This document shows positions 48,334 to 57,793 of a DNA stretch of 64,000 bases, one piece after another (position 1 is the stretch's first letter; every line of letters starts with the position of its first letter). Under the pieces are notes generated by a model that made no database searches, was not told the DNA's origin, and saw only the letters and a list, made by a program, of their open reading frames with translations. A program made the translations under genes and the position numbers. Source of the stretch: Thermoclostridium stercorarium subsp. stercorarium DSM 8532 (GTDB lineage: Bacteria > Bacillota > Clostridia > DSM-8532); assembly GCF_000331995.1 (NCBI RefSeq), contig NC_020134.1, positions 841,461-905,460 on the forward strand, read 5' to 3'.

Positions 48334-49365
48334 ATGGAGAAAAAATTATTCGGGAAAACCCCTGAAGGCGCTGAAGTTTATCTTTTCACAATAGGTAATT
48401 CCAAAGGCATGAGAGCCGAAATAATTAATTACGGAGGCATAATTGTGTCACTTTATGTTCCGGACGGAAACGGCAACGTGGATGACGTTGTATTGGGCTG
48501 CGACAATCTGGAGGATTATGGGAAAAGCCCGTTTTTCGGTGCAATTATAGGTCGTCATGCCAACCGTATTGAAAATGCCGTTTTCGAATTGAACGGAAAA
48601 GAATACAGACTGGCGAAAAACGACGGGAACAATCATTTACACGGCGGAATAAAAGGCTTTGACAAAGTTGTGTGGGATGTTCTGGAACAGACCGATAATA
48701 CTCTCAAACTTCATTATCTGAGCCCTGACGGGGAAGAGGGTTACCCGGGGAATCTTGATATTACCGTTACATATTCAGTAACAGAGGATAATGCCCTTTC
48801 AATTGATTATAAAGCAAAATCCGACGCCGATACCGTTGTAAATCTGACCAATCACAGTTATTTCAACCTGTCGGGCCACAGTTCGGGGGATATATTGAAA
48901 CATCAGCTTAAAATAAATGCCGACAGGTTCACCGTAAATAATGAAGAATGCATTCCGACGGGAGAGATAATAAGCGTGGAAGGAACGCCGATGGATTTCA
49001 GGGAATTAAAGCCGCTTGGACCGGGAATTCAGTCGGGTAGTATTCATGTTAAGCACTTTAACGGGTATGATCATAATTTTGTGCTTAATGTAAGCGGAAA
49101 AGAGCCCGAGTTCGCCGCCGAGGTTTTTGATCCTGCGAGCGGCAGAAGAATGAAGGTTTACACCACCAAACCCGGGGTTCAGTTATATACCGGAAATCAG
49201 CTGAATCAAATAGCGGGAAAAGGCGGCATACGGTATGGCAGATGGAGCGGGTTTTGCCTTGAAACCCAATTTTTCCCGAATGCCATGAAACATAAACATT
49301 TCCCTTCTCCCGTATTGAAAGCCGGAGAGCTTTACCATCATATAACAGTATACAAATTCGAATAA
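48334..49365 (+). CDS. galM: Aldose 1-epimerase
   Basis: This enzyme interconverts alpha and beta anomers of aldohexoses. The 343-residue beta-sandwich has the family motifs IINYGGIIVSLYVPDGNG near residue 28, FFGAIIGRHANRIENAVF, the catalytic His region NLTNHSYFNLSGH and the Glu-containing end FCLETQFFPNA. GGGAGG at 48320 sets the ATG at 48334; the frame itself opens at a TTG. It is followed by a terminator. Its place between sugar uptake and uronate genes suits a general carbohydrate role. Confidence 0.93.
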   Translation: MEKKLFGKTPEGAEVYLFTIGNSKGMRAEIINYGGIIVSLYVPDGNGNVDDVVLGCDNLEDYGKSPFFGAIIGRHANRIENAVFELNGKEYRLAKNDGNNHLHGGIKGFDKVVWDVLEQTDNTLKLHYLSPDGEEGYPGNLDITVTYSVTEDNALSIDYKAKSDADTVVNLTNHSYFNLSGHSSGDILKHQLKINADRFTVNNEECIPTGEIISVEGTPMDFRELKPLGPGIQSGSIHVKHFNGYDHNFVLNVSGKEPEFAAEVFDPASGRRMKVYTTKPGVQLYTGNQLNQIAGKGGIRYGRWSGFCLETQFFPNAMKHKHFPSPVLKAGELYHHITVYKFE

Positions 49366-49374
49366 TTCAGCCCG

Positions 49375-49412
49375 GGCTGTCTCAGAAAAACACATGAGAC
49401 AGCTCCTTTTTT
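49375..49412 (+). terminator. Intrinsic terminator after galM
   Basis: GCTGTCTCA pairs with TGAGACAGC across a ten-base loop, then CCTTTTTT. It is ten bases after the galM stop. Confidence 0.85.
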
Positions 49413-49854
49413 AATTAGAATTTTACAGGCCGCCTTCCTCACTCCATCGATTATTTCAGTTACATCCTCTTATGCTTCTTAATACCTATAATGGATGTTT
49501 CTTTCAATCTACAGTGTTTTCAGAATTGTCGCAGATTGCCTGTCCAAACTGAAGAGATAAATGCGTATATCGAAACACATGTAATTATTTAACTCAAAAA
49601 CGGTTAGATTAAGTTGATAGGTTTGTGATTAACGTACATTTCTCATACGTCCTGCTTCTGGAAATTCCTATTTTATCAAAAAATAAAAGGGAAGAGAAAA
49701 AACAGTTAAATTTTCACTTCCCCTAAAACGATCTCAGATATAAAAATTTGCCTATATAAACATTATTACTCTACTTTTTGTGCAAGAATGTACTCTGATA
49801 ATCTTGTAAAATTGGGACAGCTCCTTTTCATCCTGATGCCCGAACGGTTTGTTT
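49413..49854. other. Intergenic, no gene seen
   Basis: The stretch is AT-rich, and apart from the minus-strand hairpin at 49685-49724 I see no coding frame or RNA. GGACAGCTCCTTTT near 49815 resembles the right arm of the galM terminator (GACAGCTCCTTTTTT), a possible small duplication. Confidence 0.4.
49685..49724 (-). terminator. Probable terminator downstream of GH4
   Basis: On the minus strand AGGGGAAGTGAAAA pairs with TTTTTTCTCTTCCCTTTT, an imperfect stem ending in TTTT, about 130 bases beyond the GH4 stop. Confidence 0.5.
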
Positions 49855-51243
49855 TCAGATATCCCAGCCGGGCAGGTATTTCTTTGTATTCCGTAACATA
49901 TCGTTATAAAGCTTCCATGCGTCGTTTATGCTTATTGTAACCAGAGGATCGTTGGCAAATGCCCTGAAGCCAAGTTCCTTGTCTTTCTTTAATGCGGCCT
50001 TGAGCGTTGTTTCCTGATTGATGACATGCCTGAAAACAAGGTTCAGTACATCGGGAGGCAGACTTCCGGCCTGGACGGGACGTACGGAGTTGTGACTGAA
50101 CACCGCGTTGGTTTCCACTACCACTCCAATCGGCAGGTTGGCTATCTGACCTCTGTTTGGAAGGTTAACGTTGGTGACCAGTTCTCCCAGACCGCAGAGG
50201 GCTTTGATCTGAAGCACTCCTTCTTCGCCGCTTTGCTTAAGTTCAAATGGTTCCTCACCGTTTACCAGACGTTCGCTCTTTGCTCTTCTTTTCTTAAGGT
50301 TTTCCTTTCTCCAGCTTACCGGGGTTAAACCAAACATCCATGATCTTACTGTTTCTGGGTCTTTCAGATACCACGGCGGGCAGAATTCTGCCAGGTGTCT
50401 GTCCCCCGCGGCAGCTATAATTCCATAGCGTTTAAACAGATCAAATTTTACGCGGTTTGCCGATGCAAAGAAATCGTTCATCCAGTGACCTTTCTTGGTT
50501 CCTTCAAAGCCTGTTTCATAGTATTTGTCGACAAATTTTTTGTAAATCGGGAACAGATCACGACCCTCGTATGTGGCTTTATCCAGCCATGTAAAATGGT
50601 TAATTCCAATAACGTTCACCTTGATATCTCTTCTGTGACCGGCCTGAATTCCTTCAATATCAGCAAGAGCCGATTTCAAAAGCTCCTGTGTTCCGAAAAC
50701 TTCATGGCAGCAACCGAAAGCCTTAATCTCGGGGAAAGCCTCGTACAGTGTGCGGACACACAGTGTCATAGGATTGGTGTAATTAATTACCCATGCTTCA
50801 GGCGCCCATTGTTTAATGGCATTGGCAAATTCCACAAACATCGGTATCGTACGAAGGGCGCGGACATGGCCGCCTGGACCTACCGTGTCTCCCACCGACT
50901 GATAAATCCCGTATTTTTCGGGAAGATGCACGTCGGATTCCATTTCATCAAATGTTCCGGGCAGGATGGAAATAATCACGAAATCGGCACCTTTTAATGC
51001 CTCCTCCAAAGTGTCCACTGCTATATAATCCCACTGACTTTTCGCATTAGGATGGTTCTTAAGGGAATTACCGATTTTTTCGTTCCTTGCGGCTGCTTCT
51101 TTATCAATATCATAAAGTCTGACGGTACCTGACAGCTGTTCCTCGTTTGCCAGGTCGCTCATCAGATTCCACGCCCAACCCATTGAGCCGCCGCCTATAT
51201 ATGCGATTTTAATGTCCGTGACCTTGTCACCGATTCTTCTCAT
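49855..51243 (-). CDS. GH4 glycosidase, probably alpha-galacturonidase (LplD-like)
   Basis: The enzyme is NAD- and metal-dependent, as for all family GH4. The Rossmann start is KIAYIGGGSMGWAWN, followed by an acidic strand VRLYDID. The substrate and metal site includes VINYTNPM, the Cys-His-Glu in GCCHEVFG near residue 192, and GINHFTWL. The 462-residue length and the PGTFDEMESDVHLPEKYGIY region fit the LplD branch, reported to hydrolyse alpha-galacturonides, rather than MelA or AglA. Altronate dehydratase and UxaE nearby support galacturonan catabolism. GGAGGA precedes the ATG. It is divergent from an AraC regulator. Confidence 0.85.
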   Translation of the reverse strand: MRRIGDKVTDIKIAYIGGGSMGWAWNLMSDLANEEQLSGTVRLYDIDKEAAARNEKIGNSLKNHPNAKSQWDYIAVDTLEEALKGADFVIISILPGTFDEMESDVHLPEKYGIYQSVGDTVGPGGHVRALRTIPMFVEFANAIKQWAPEAWVINYTNPMTLCVRTLYEAFPEIKAFGCCHEVFGTQELLKSALADIEGIQAGHRRDIKVNVIGINHFTWLDKATYEGRDLFPIYKKFVDKYYETGFEGTKKGHWMNDFFASANRVKFDLFKRYGIIAAAGDRHLAEFCPPWYLKDPETVRSWMFGLTPVSWRKENLKKRRAKSERLVNGEEPFELKQSGEEGVLQIKALCGLGELVTNVNLPNRGQIANLPIGVVVETNAVFSHNSVRPVQAGSLPPDVLNLVFRHVINQETTLKAALKKDKELGFRAFANDPLVTISINDAWKLYNDMLRNTKKYLPGWDI

Positions 51244-51483
51244 AATGATTCCTCCAATACAGATAGTTGGATAAACTTTTACGGAATAGATTATATATCA
51301 AAAAATATTTAATTTCTCGATTATAATTGCTCATACGTAAAAATATCAACAAATTTTGCTTTTTTTATTCCAATAATTTATAATAGGAGTATCTCCATAT
51401 TTTAAGGGAATATGACAAACCCACGCATACATCTGACGGCAGGTATCCCATAAAGGTTAAAAAACCGGTAGGCGAGGCGTTTT

Positions 51484-52329
51484 ATGGACAGGGAGTTAAA
51501 GGTATACAATATCCTCGAGCAGCCTTTTTATATAACAAGACAGAAACATGACACTACATTCAACATGCCTGTCTGTCATTATCATAATGTGTATGAAATA
51601 TATTATCTGCTGGAAGGCCGAAGGAATTATTTTATCCAGAACAAGATATACCCCGTTGTTAAAGGCGATATTGTTCTTATAAACATAAACGATATACACA
51701 AGACAATGGATTTTAACAATTCCGCCCATGAAAGGATTCTAATCAATTTCAAGAAGGATTTTATTGCGCCTTTGCTGGATGATAACAACTGTTTGCTCGA
51801 CTGTTTCCTCAGCGAAAACAAAGTAATTCACCTTAATGTTTCAGAACAGAGTTTTGTACAGTCCATACTGATGAAAATGCTTGAAGAGGACAGGAAAAAG
51901 CAGAAGGGTTACAGGACCTATGAGAAAATACTGCTTACCGAACTGCTGCTGTTTATTAACCGGAATATGGAAAAGTTCAATGAGCAGAAAAGATACAGCA
52001 GCAGTATCCAGAACAAGATGTCCGAAGTGGCCCTTTACTTAATGGAGAACTACATGAAAAAAATCTCGCTGAAACAGGTGGCGGAGGAATTTTTCATAAC
52101 GCCGAGCCATTTAAGCAGGACCTTTAAAAAGACCACAGGCTTTACTTTCGTTGAATATTTAAACAGCATAAGGATTAAGGAAGCGAGGAAGCTTTTAAAG
52201 GAAACGGGAAAGAGTGTAATGGAGATTGCCGAATTAACGGGATTTGAAAGCCAGACCCATTTCGGCAGGGTATTTAAGCAAATGACGGGCATGTCGCCGT
52301 TACAGTACAGAAAACAGCCTGGATTTTAA
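51484..52329 (+). CDS. AraC-family transcriptional regulator
   Basis: The 281-residue protein has an N-terminal cupin sugar-binding domain (VCHYHNVYEIYYLLEGRRNY, VKGDIVLININDIHKT) and a C-terminal double helix-turn-helix (ISLKQVAEEFFITPSHLSRT, VMEIAELTGFESQTHFGRVF) with the family end MTGMSPLQYRKQ. It is divergent from GH4 and convergent with altronate dehydratase, so it is a likely local activator of the galacturonate genes. The ligand is inferred, not shown. Confidence 0.9.
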   Translation: MDRELKVYNILEQPFYITRQKHDTTFNMPVCHYHNVYEIYYLLEGRRNYFIQNKIYPVVKGDIVLININDIHKTMDFNNSAHERILINFKKDFIAPLLDDNNCLLDCFLSENKVIHLNVSEQSFVQSILMKMLEEDRKKQKGYRTYEKILLTELLLFINRNMEKFNEQKRYSSSIQNKMSEVALYLMENYMKKISLKQVAEEFFITPSHLSRTFKKTTGFTFVEYLNSIRIKEARKLLKETGKSVMEIAELTGFESQTHFGRVFKQMTGMSPLQYRKQPGF

Positions 52330-52367
52330 ACTGCAAATACCGGCATTTAATATTATTATTCTTTCTT

Positions 52368-53867
52368 CTAAAGAATAACTCCGTCTTTGAAAATAGCAAT
52401 TTCCCTGTATCCGTTTTCTTCATTTCTTGTTGCTATTTCACCCGAAGCAATTTTCAGAACAAGCTCAAACAACTCCTCAGCCAAATCATTTATTGTTTTT
52501 CCGTCGAGCATAGCTCCGGCATTAAAATCTATCCAGTGAGGTTTCTTTTTGTATAATGCGGTATTCGAAGAGATTTTCACCGTAGGTACCGGAGCGCCCA
52601 GCGGGGTACCTCTGCCGGTTGTGAAAAGAATAAGCTGTGCGCCCGAAGCGGCAAGATTTGTTACCGAGACAATATCATTTCCCGGTCCGTTTAAAATATT
52701 TAATCCGTTGGTTATTACCTGCTCACCGTAATCCAGAACATCAACCACCGGGCCTGTTCCGCCCTTGTAAACGCATCCGAGGGATTTTTCCTCAAGCGTG
52801 GTAATACCGCCGTCTTTGTTTCCCGGCGACGGATTTTCGTAAACAGGCTGATTATGGCTCATAAAATATTTTTTGAAGTTATTCACAAGATTTACCATTT
52901 TAGCAAATATGTTTTCATTTACACACCGGTTCATGAGGATTGTCTCTGCTCCGAACATCTCCGGAACTTCGGTAAGGATTGCAGAACCGCCGTGTTGAAT
53001 TATAATGTCGGATACAGCTCCTACCAGCGGATTTGCCGTAATTCCTGAAAAAGCGTCAGAGCCGCCGCATTTTAAACCCACAATAAGGCTTGAAACGGGG
53101 CATGGCCGGCGTATAAACCCACTTGCGTATTCCACAAGCTCACCAATCAGTGAAAGGCCTGTTTCAATGTCGTCTTCGGTTTCCTGCAATGAGAGATATC
53201 TTATACGTTCCCTGTCGTATAAAGTATCCGAAGACATAAGATACTTCCGGAAAGAAGGGATATTGTTGTTTTCGCAGCCCAAACCCAGTACCAGGACTCC
53301 TGCTGCGTTGGGGTGGTTTACAAGTCCTGCAAGTATTTTACGTGTGTTTTCAAGATCATCGCCAAGCTGGGAACATCCATACGGATGGACAAAAGTATAT
53401 ATTCCGTCGGTGCGGCTGTGGAAGAGTTTGTTTGCTTCCATGGCAAGCCTTTCAGCCACCCGGTTTACGCAGCCGACGGTGTTTATAATCCAGATTTCAT
53501 TCCGTATTCCCACTTTTCCGTTTTTTCTTTTATATCCCATGAAAGTTGCGTGCTTTTTTGGAAGAGGCGGGATGTCTGCTTTTTTATATACATAGTCCAA
53601 CAAACCAGCAAGACCGGTGCGCATGTTGTGAATGTGAACATGGCTTCCCGCACGGATATCACTGGTTGCCTGTCCAATGGGAAAGGCGTATTTAATTATA
53701 CTTTCACCTTTGTTTATATTTCTTAAGGCAATCTTATGACCTGTCTGAATATCATCCAGAACGGTTATGCCGTGATTACCGCAATTCAGCCTGGAACCTT
53801 TTCTAAGGGGCTTCAGCGCTATGGCTACATTGTCTGCGCTGTTAATAATTAAAATATCTTTTTCCAT
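52368..53867 (-). CDS. uxaA: Altronate dehydratase
   Basis: UxaA dehydrates D-altronate to 2-keto-3-deoxygluconate. The 499-residue protein has the N-terminal SAF domain (residues 1-90: DNVAIALKPLRKGS, GHKIALRNINKGESI) and the C-terminal altronate/galactarate dehydratase domain. The latter has conserved segments YKRKNGKVGIRNEIWIIN, HPYGCSQLGDD, VLGLGCENN, LKCGGSDAFSGI and LFTTGRGTPLGAP. The ribosome binding site is weak (GCGGG). It is divergent from uxaE across a short gap with a palindrome. The altronate oxidoreductase UxaB is not in the window. Confidence 0.93.
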   Translation of the reverse strand: MEKDILIINSADNVAIALKPLRKGSRLNCGNHGITVLDDIQTGHKIALRNINKGESIIKYAFPIGQATSDIRAGSHVHIHNMRTGLAGLLDYVYKKADIPPLPKKHATFMGYKRKNGKVGIRNEIWIINTVGCVNRVAERLAMEANKLFHSRTDGIYTFVHPYGCSQLGDDLENTRKILAGLVNHPNAAGVLVLGLGCENNNIPSFRKYLMSSDTLYDRERIRYLSLQETEDDIETGLSLIGELVEYASGFIRRPCPVSSLIVGLKCGGSDAFSGITANPLVGAVSDIIIQHGGSAILTEVPEMFGAETILMNRCVNENIFAKMVNLVNNFKKYFMSHNQPVYENPSPGNKDGGITTLEEKSLGCVYKGGTGPVVDVLDYGEQVITNGLNILNGPGNDIVSVTNLAASGAQLILFTTGRGTPLGAPVPTVKISSNTALYKKKPHWIDFNAGAMLDGKTINDLAEELFELVLKIASGEIATRNEENGYREIAIFKDGVIL

Positions 53868-53934
53868 ACGAAAAACCCGCTTTCATGGCGAATAGGACGC
53901 CCTTGCAGGGGGCATAAAATCCTGCCTGGTTCTA

Positions 53935-53963
53935 TTGAATAAGTAAGCGCTTACAATTATAAT
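53935..53963 (+). promoter_or_regulatory. uxaE promoter with cre-like operator in the spacer
   Basis: TTGAAT (53935-53940), a 17-base spacer and TATAAT (53958-53963). The spacer contains AGTAAGCGCTTACA (53942-53955), whose core GTAAGCGCTTAC is a perfect palindrome. It fits the CcpA cre consensus TGWAANCGNTNWCA at all but the first base. A LacI-family or CcpA protein bound there should block the promoter. Confidence 0.7.
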
Positions 53964-54025
53964 ATATCTGTAGAATTAGTGTAAAGCTTAACCAATGCAA
54001 AAAACATAAAAAAAGGAGAATAATT

Positions 54026-55558
54026 ATGGGAAACTGGAAAGACTTTGTCAAGGATTTCTGTACAAAAGAAAAGAATATTGAGGTTCTCAGGGCGGAAGCC
54101 GAGAAGGCCTTTGGAAACTACGGCGTTTATCCCCGTTCCATCAATGAGGTGGGGAATGCCATTGTGATGATGGCCCGTGGTGAAAACGAAAAATGCCTTG
54201 TGGTTGTAGGTGAGGACAGCAGACTTCAGGAACTTAAAGGTAATCAGACCGAAGAGAACGGTTTAAAGGTAAAAGTATGCCCGTTATCCAACGAAAATTG
54301 CTATGTGATAAGAAAAATTTTCCCATACACCAATCCTCAGCCCCATAAAGGTAAAAATATAACGATAGGGCTTGGCGATCGCCTTGGTCTGGCTTCTCCG
54401 GGACATATTAGGCTTATCCGTGATTTGGACGTATTTCCGGTGCTTGCCCAGCAGTCCATAAGAGAACTTAATTTAACGGGAAGAACATATGAGGATGTTA
54501 TCTCGGCGGCCGCATGGGCAGTGTTCCAGGAAGGCTACACCAAGGGGTACGGTGCTGACGGAGATCACCTGAAGACAGCGGAAGAAGTTAAAATGTCTCT
54601 GAATGTCGGAATGACAATGATTACCCTTGATTGTTCAGAGCACATAGACAATTCTGCGGCGCATGCCGGTTTATCCGAGCTCAGGGAGAAGTATTCCAGG
54701 TTTACCGAAGAAGAACGGGAAAGATGGGAAAGAAAATATCTGAACAGGGATGTTAAGATTGGAAATTACAGTTTCCACATCTCCGAAGAAGATCTGATTC
54801 GTATGGCCTGTGTTTACGGTGGGGCCATCCGCCATACTCTTGACATTTATCATAACATTATTGCAAAATGCGGAAGACCGATAGATTTCGAAATGTCAAT
54901 AGATGAAACGTTGACGCCTACTTCACCCGCTTCCCACTATTTCGTAGCCCAGGAACTTATCGACGGCGGAGTTGAAATAACAAGCCTTGCCCCGAGATTT
55001 TGCGGTGAATTCCAGAAAGGGATTGATTATATAGGAGATCTGAAACAGTTTACCGACGAGTTTGCCGTTCATGCGGCAATCGCAGATCATTTCGGGTATA
55101 AGATAAGCGTTCATTCGGGGAGCGACAAGTTCAAAGTATTCCCTGTAGTCGGAGAAAAAACAAACGGAAGATATCATCTGAAAACCGCAGGCACTAACTG
55201 GCTTGAGGCGGTCAGAGTAATTGCAAGGCATAAGCCCGATTTGTACAGGAGAATGCATGCCTTTGCCCTTGAACACCTCGAAGATGCCAAAAAGTATTAC
55301 CATATCGGCGCGAAAGTGGAGAACATCCCCGCTCTTGAAACACTTGCCGATTCAGAACTTCCTGAATTGATGAACAGGGACGACTCAAGGCAGGTTATGC
55401 ATATTACTTACGGGCATATCTTGCAGGCAAAGGATGAAAACGGCAACCCGCTGTTCAAGGATGAACTGTACAAAGTTCTGTATGAATACGAGGAAGAATA
55501 CGCCAATGCGTTGAAAAAACACATCGGAAGACATCTTGAAGGGCTTGGTTTGTTATAA
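54026..55558 (+). CDS. uxaE: Tagaturonate epimerase
   Basis: UxaE epimerises D-tagaturonate to D-fructuronate, linking the galacturonate and glucuronate branches, as described for Thermotoga. The 510-residue protein shows the family's conserved blocks: GLGDRLGLASPGHIRLIRDL near residue 113, AAWAVFQEGYTKGYGADGDH, FEMSIDETLTPTSPASHYFV near residue 290, and ISVHSGSDKFKVFPVV. A strong AAAGGAG precedes the ATG. It is divergent from uxaA. The promoter carries a cre-like palindrome. Confidence 0.9.
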   Translation: MGNWKDFVKDFCTKEKNIEVLRAEAEKAFGNYGVYPRSINEVGNAIVMMARGENEKCLVVVGEDSRLQELKGNQTEENGLKVKVCPLSNENCYVIRKIFPYTNPQPHKGKNITIGLGDRLGLASPGHIRLIRDLDVFPVLAQQSIRELNLTGRTYEDVISAAAWAVFQEGYTKGYGADGDHLKTAEEVKMSLNVGMTMITLDCSEHIDNSAAHAGLSELREKYSRFTEEERERWERKYLNRDVKIGNYSFHISEEDLIRMACVYGGAIRHTLDIYHNIIAKCGRPIDFEMSIDETLTPTSPASHYFVAQELIDGGVEITSLAPRFCGEFQKGIDYIGDLKQFTDEFAVHAAIADHFGYKISVHSGSDKFKVFPVVGEKTNGRYHLKTAGTNWLEAVRVIARHKPDLYRRMHAFALEHLEDAKKYYHIGAKVENIPALETLADSELPELMNRDDSRQVMHITYGHILQAKDENGNPLFKDELYKVLYEYEEEYANALKKHIGRHLEGLGLL

Positions 55559-55587
55559 TATAATATTCCAAAGTAAAAATTTTAAGG

Positions 55588-55613
55588 CAGGCAGAGGCAA
55601 CTCTGCCTGTTCT
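55588..55613 (+). terminator. Probable terminator after uxaE
   Basis: CAGGCAGAG pairs perfectly with CTCTGCCTG over GCAA, followed by TTCTGTT. The U tract is weak. Confidence 0.55.
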
Positions 55614-55646
55614 GTTATGGGCTTTAAATGAAAGGGGGACGGGGCG

Positions 55647-55916
55647 ATGGACGGATTCCGAAGTATTATTGTTCTGTACTTGATAGCAGTAAATATCGTC
55701 GGATTTTTTATATCCGGCATGGATAAGTACAAAGCGGTACATAAAAAATGGAGAATATCGGAAAACAGTTTTATGCTGCTGGCGGCGCTCGGCGGTGGAC
55801 TGGGGGTGTATATGGGCTGTCTTGTTTTTAATCATAAGGTAAGAAGTATTAAATTCATGATAGGAATTCCGGCTATATTTATTGCGGAAACCGCAATCTT
55901 ACTGCTTTTTTTGTGA
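55647..55916 (+). CDS. DUF1294 family small membrane protein
   Basis: The 89-residue protein has membrane segments at both ends (SIIVLYLIAVNIVGFFI, FMIGIPAIFIAETAILLLF) and the family's conserved middle (MDKYKAVHKKWRISENSFML, then LAALGGGLGVYMGC). The family is widespread in Firmicutes and of unknown function. GGGGGACGGGG precedes the ATG. Its last 38 bases overlap the convergent gene. Confidence 0.85.
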   Translation: MDGFRSIIVLYLIAVNIVGFFISGMDKYKAVHKKWRISENSFMLLAALGGGLGVYMGCLVFNHKVRSIKFMIGIPAIFIAETAILLLFL

Positions 55917-57381
55917 TTTTATCCGACAGGCGTGGCCGGTGTGCTTTTTTTTCCAATGATTTAATAGCAGGCTCAAATGCCGTGGAAGCAAGCATGCAGA
56001 AGGCAGGCATTATAAAATATCTGTACCTTGTCTGTATTTCAATTAAAAGGTAAACAATGTAATTTACAAGAATTAAAATCGTAAGGAAAAGAGGAACGTT
56101 ATCCGGCGCGGCCGGCTTTAACCATAAAATTACACAGGCCGCAACGATTGAAATATGTAACAGTATGTAAACGGCTTTGTCAAAATAAAGGATGTTATTG
56201 ATAACTTTTTCATATGTAATATTGCTCCACACAATTCTGTTTTTTTGTATATGCGGCAAAGACCAGGATGTATTTTCCAAGTTTTCCCACATCGCTTTTA
56301 ACTTATTCCAGAAAAATGAATATATACTTTTGCATTCCTTCAGCGAGGCAGTAATTGCTTTTCTGGCTTCATGAAGGCGGAGATCTGAATCCTTTATCGA
56401 TATTATATGCGCGTTTTTTTCGCTGTAGGTACCGTTTGTTGCCGTATCCAGTCCTACTACGAACTTCCACTCGGGACAATTGTTTGAGATCCCGTCTGGG
56501 GCTGCTCCTGTAACTTTAAGCAGCACCGAAGCCAGAACTGAAAGGAGTATAAAAATGGTAAACAATAAAGATGTGCCTGATACAATATTTTTTACAATTT
56601 CCCGTTTAGGTTTACCGGTTATAATTATAACGGTAAAAACTAAAAATGAGGCAATTATTACCATTGCTTCAGGACGCATCAGATTTCCAAAGAATAAAAA
56701 TAAACCTGATAATGTTATACGGTATCGGCAATGACTTACAAAATAAAAATAAATGCTTAACATAAAAAACATAAGGGATATGTGCTGATTGGTGAGAACT
56801 GAAGAAAGTAAAATCGGTGCGGGATATATCGAGTATAAGAAGGCGGCAATAAATGCGGCACGGGAATCAACGCATTTTTTGGCAATGAGATAAATCAGTA
56901 CGTTTGTAACTACCATATATGCAGCGTTCAGAAGTTTCAGCGCAAAGACTGAGCCAAATATCCTTAAAATGAAGGCTTCATAATATACAAAAGGAATTTG
57001 GTATCCCCATGTTGTAAAGTAAGTTTGCCCAAGCCAGGCATTATTACCTTCCGCTGCGTCTTTTGCCGCGTTGTAGATTTTTAAAAAGTCACTGTTAACA
57101 GGAGTCTGCACTAGAAAAATAAAACACAGACGCAGTAAAAGGCTTATGATTACGATTAATACCGGAAAAATTTTCTCAGGCAGGAATTTAATAAAATGAA
57201 ACATTATCCCCATAATTAATATGAGTATGCTCAAATAAACAAACACTTCGAAGATTGAAAGCAGAAAAACGTTTTCAATGTTCTGGTACAGGATAATGAT
57301 TAAGAAAAATATCGTACATGTGAGTATAATTTTTGCGGTAATATTCATGGTTTTGGGTATGTTTTCTTTTTCAGGAACCAA
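55879..57381 (-). CDS. GT39-like membrane glycosyltransferase
   Basis: The 500-residue protein has about ten membrane segments and the ArnT/PMT-type (GT-C) layout. The first extracytoplasmic loop carries the acidic motif in TPVNSDFLKIYNAAK, and a loop with WGYQIPFVYYEAFILRIFG follows, both typical of dolichyl- or undecaprenyl-phosphate-sugar transferases. A long soluble-side region (about residues 290-385) lies between membrane blocks. It probably moves a sugar from a lipid carrier to a surface molecule. The start is a TTG 13 bases from AAGGAGG; the next in-frame ATG is at 57348. It overlaps DUF1294 tail to tail. Confidence 0.8.
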   Translation of the reverse strand: MVPEKENIPKTMNITAKIILTCTIFFLIIILYQNIENVFLLSIFEVFVYLSILILIMGIMFHFIKFLPEKIFPVLIVIISLLLRLCFIFLVQTPVNSDFLKIYNAAKDAAEGNNAWLGQTYFTTWGYQIPFVYYEAFILRIFGSVFALKLLNAAYMVVTNVLIYLIAKKCVDSRAAFIAAFLYSIYPAPILLSSVLTNQHISLMFFMLSIYFYFVSHCRYRITLSGLFLFFGNLMRPEAMVIIASFLVFTVIIITGKPKREIVKNIVSGTSLLFTIFILLSVLASVLLKVTGAAPDGISNNCPEWKFVVGLDTATNGTYSEKNAHIISIKDSDLRLHEARKAITASLKECKSIYSFFWNKLKAMWENLENTSWSLPHIQKNRIVWSNITYEKVINNILYFDKAVYILLHISIVAACVILWLKPAAPDNVPLFLTILILVNYIVYLLIEIQTRYRYFIMPAFCMLASTAFEPAIKSLEKKAHRPRLSDKITKKAVRLRFPQ

Positions 57382-57632
57382 TTGATAATTGTTTCCTCCT
57401 TGCTTTTCCGTTTATTTCTATAATTATAGACATTTTTACTGGAAATTCAAATAATATACTTGTTTCATAATATTATATATTACAGGTAAAGCAATTACAG
57501 GTCAACTGTTAAACGCGTCTTCAAAACCGACTTTGGCTTACCGGCAGTTCTTTTGTTCTTAAGGCTGAATAAAGGCGGTAATATTGCATTGATGAAGCCT
57601 GTGCCTAAAAAAATAAAGCAGGAAGCTTTTGC

Positions 57633-57661
57633 TTGACAGTAGAAAGGTAGAGTATTATTAT
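57633..57661 (+). promoter_or_regulatory. Promoter of the thiamine transport operon
   Basis: TTGACA (57633-57638), a 17-base spacer and TATTAT (57656-57661), about 20 bases before the riboswitch. Confidence 0.8.
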
Positions 57662-57679
57662 AAAATTAACCAATAGAAT

Positions 57680-57775
57680 ATATGCCTGCGGGAGCCGTTA
57701 ACGGACGGCTGAGAGGGAGCAGTCAGCTCCGACCGCAAGACCTGATCCGGGTAATGCCGGCGTAGGGAAGGGTTT
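57680..57775 (+). promoter_or_regulatory. TPP riboswitch (THI element)
   Basis: The conserved cores are present: CGGCTGAGAG in the pyrimidine-sensor arm and ACCTGATCCGGGTAATGCCGG followed by CGTAGGGA in the pyrophosphate-sensor arm. A variable hairpin (GGGAGC with GCTCC) lies between. The downstream operon is a thiamine or thiamine-precursor transporter, as expected. Confidence 0.95.
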
Positions 57776-57793
57776 ACATACTGTTTGACAATC

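Noticed and set aside
50395..50997. A 200-codon plus-strand frame opposite GH4
   Set aside because: The minus-strand GH4 protein is fully conserved across this part; the opposite frame has no start signal and no recognisable motif.
53005..53595. A 196-codon plus-strand frame opposite uxaA
   Set aside because: It is a shadow of the conserved altronate dehydratase domain with Ser/Pro-rich random composition.
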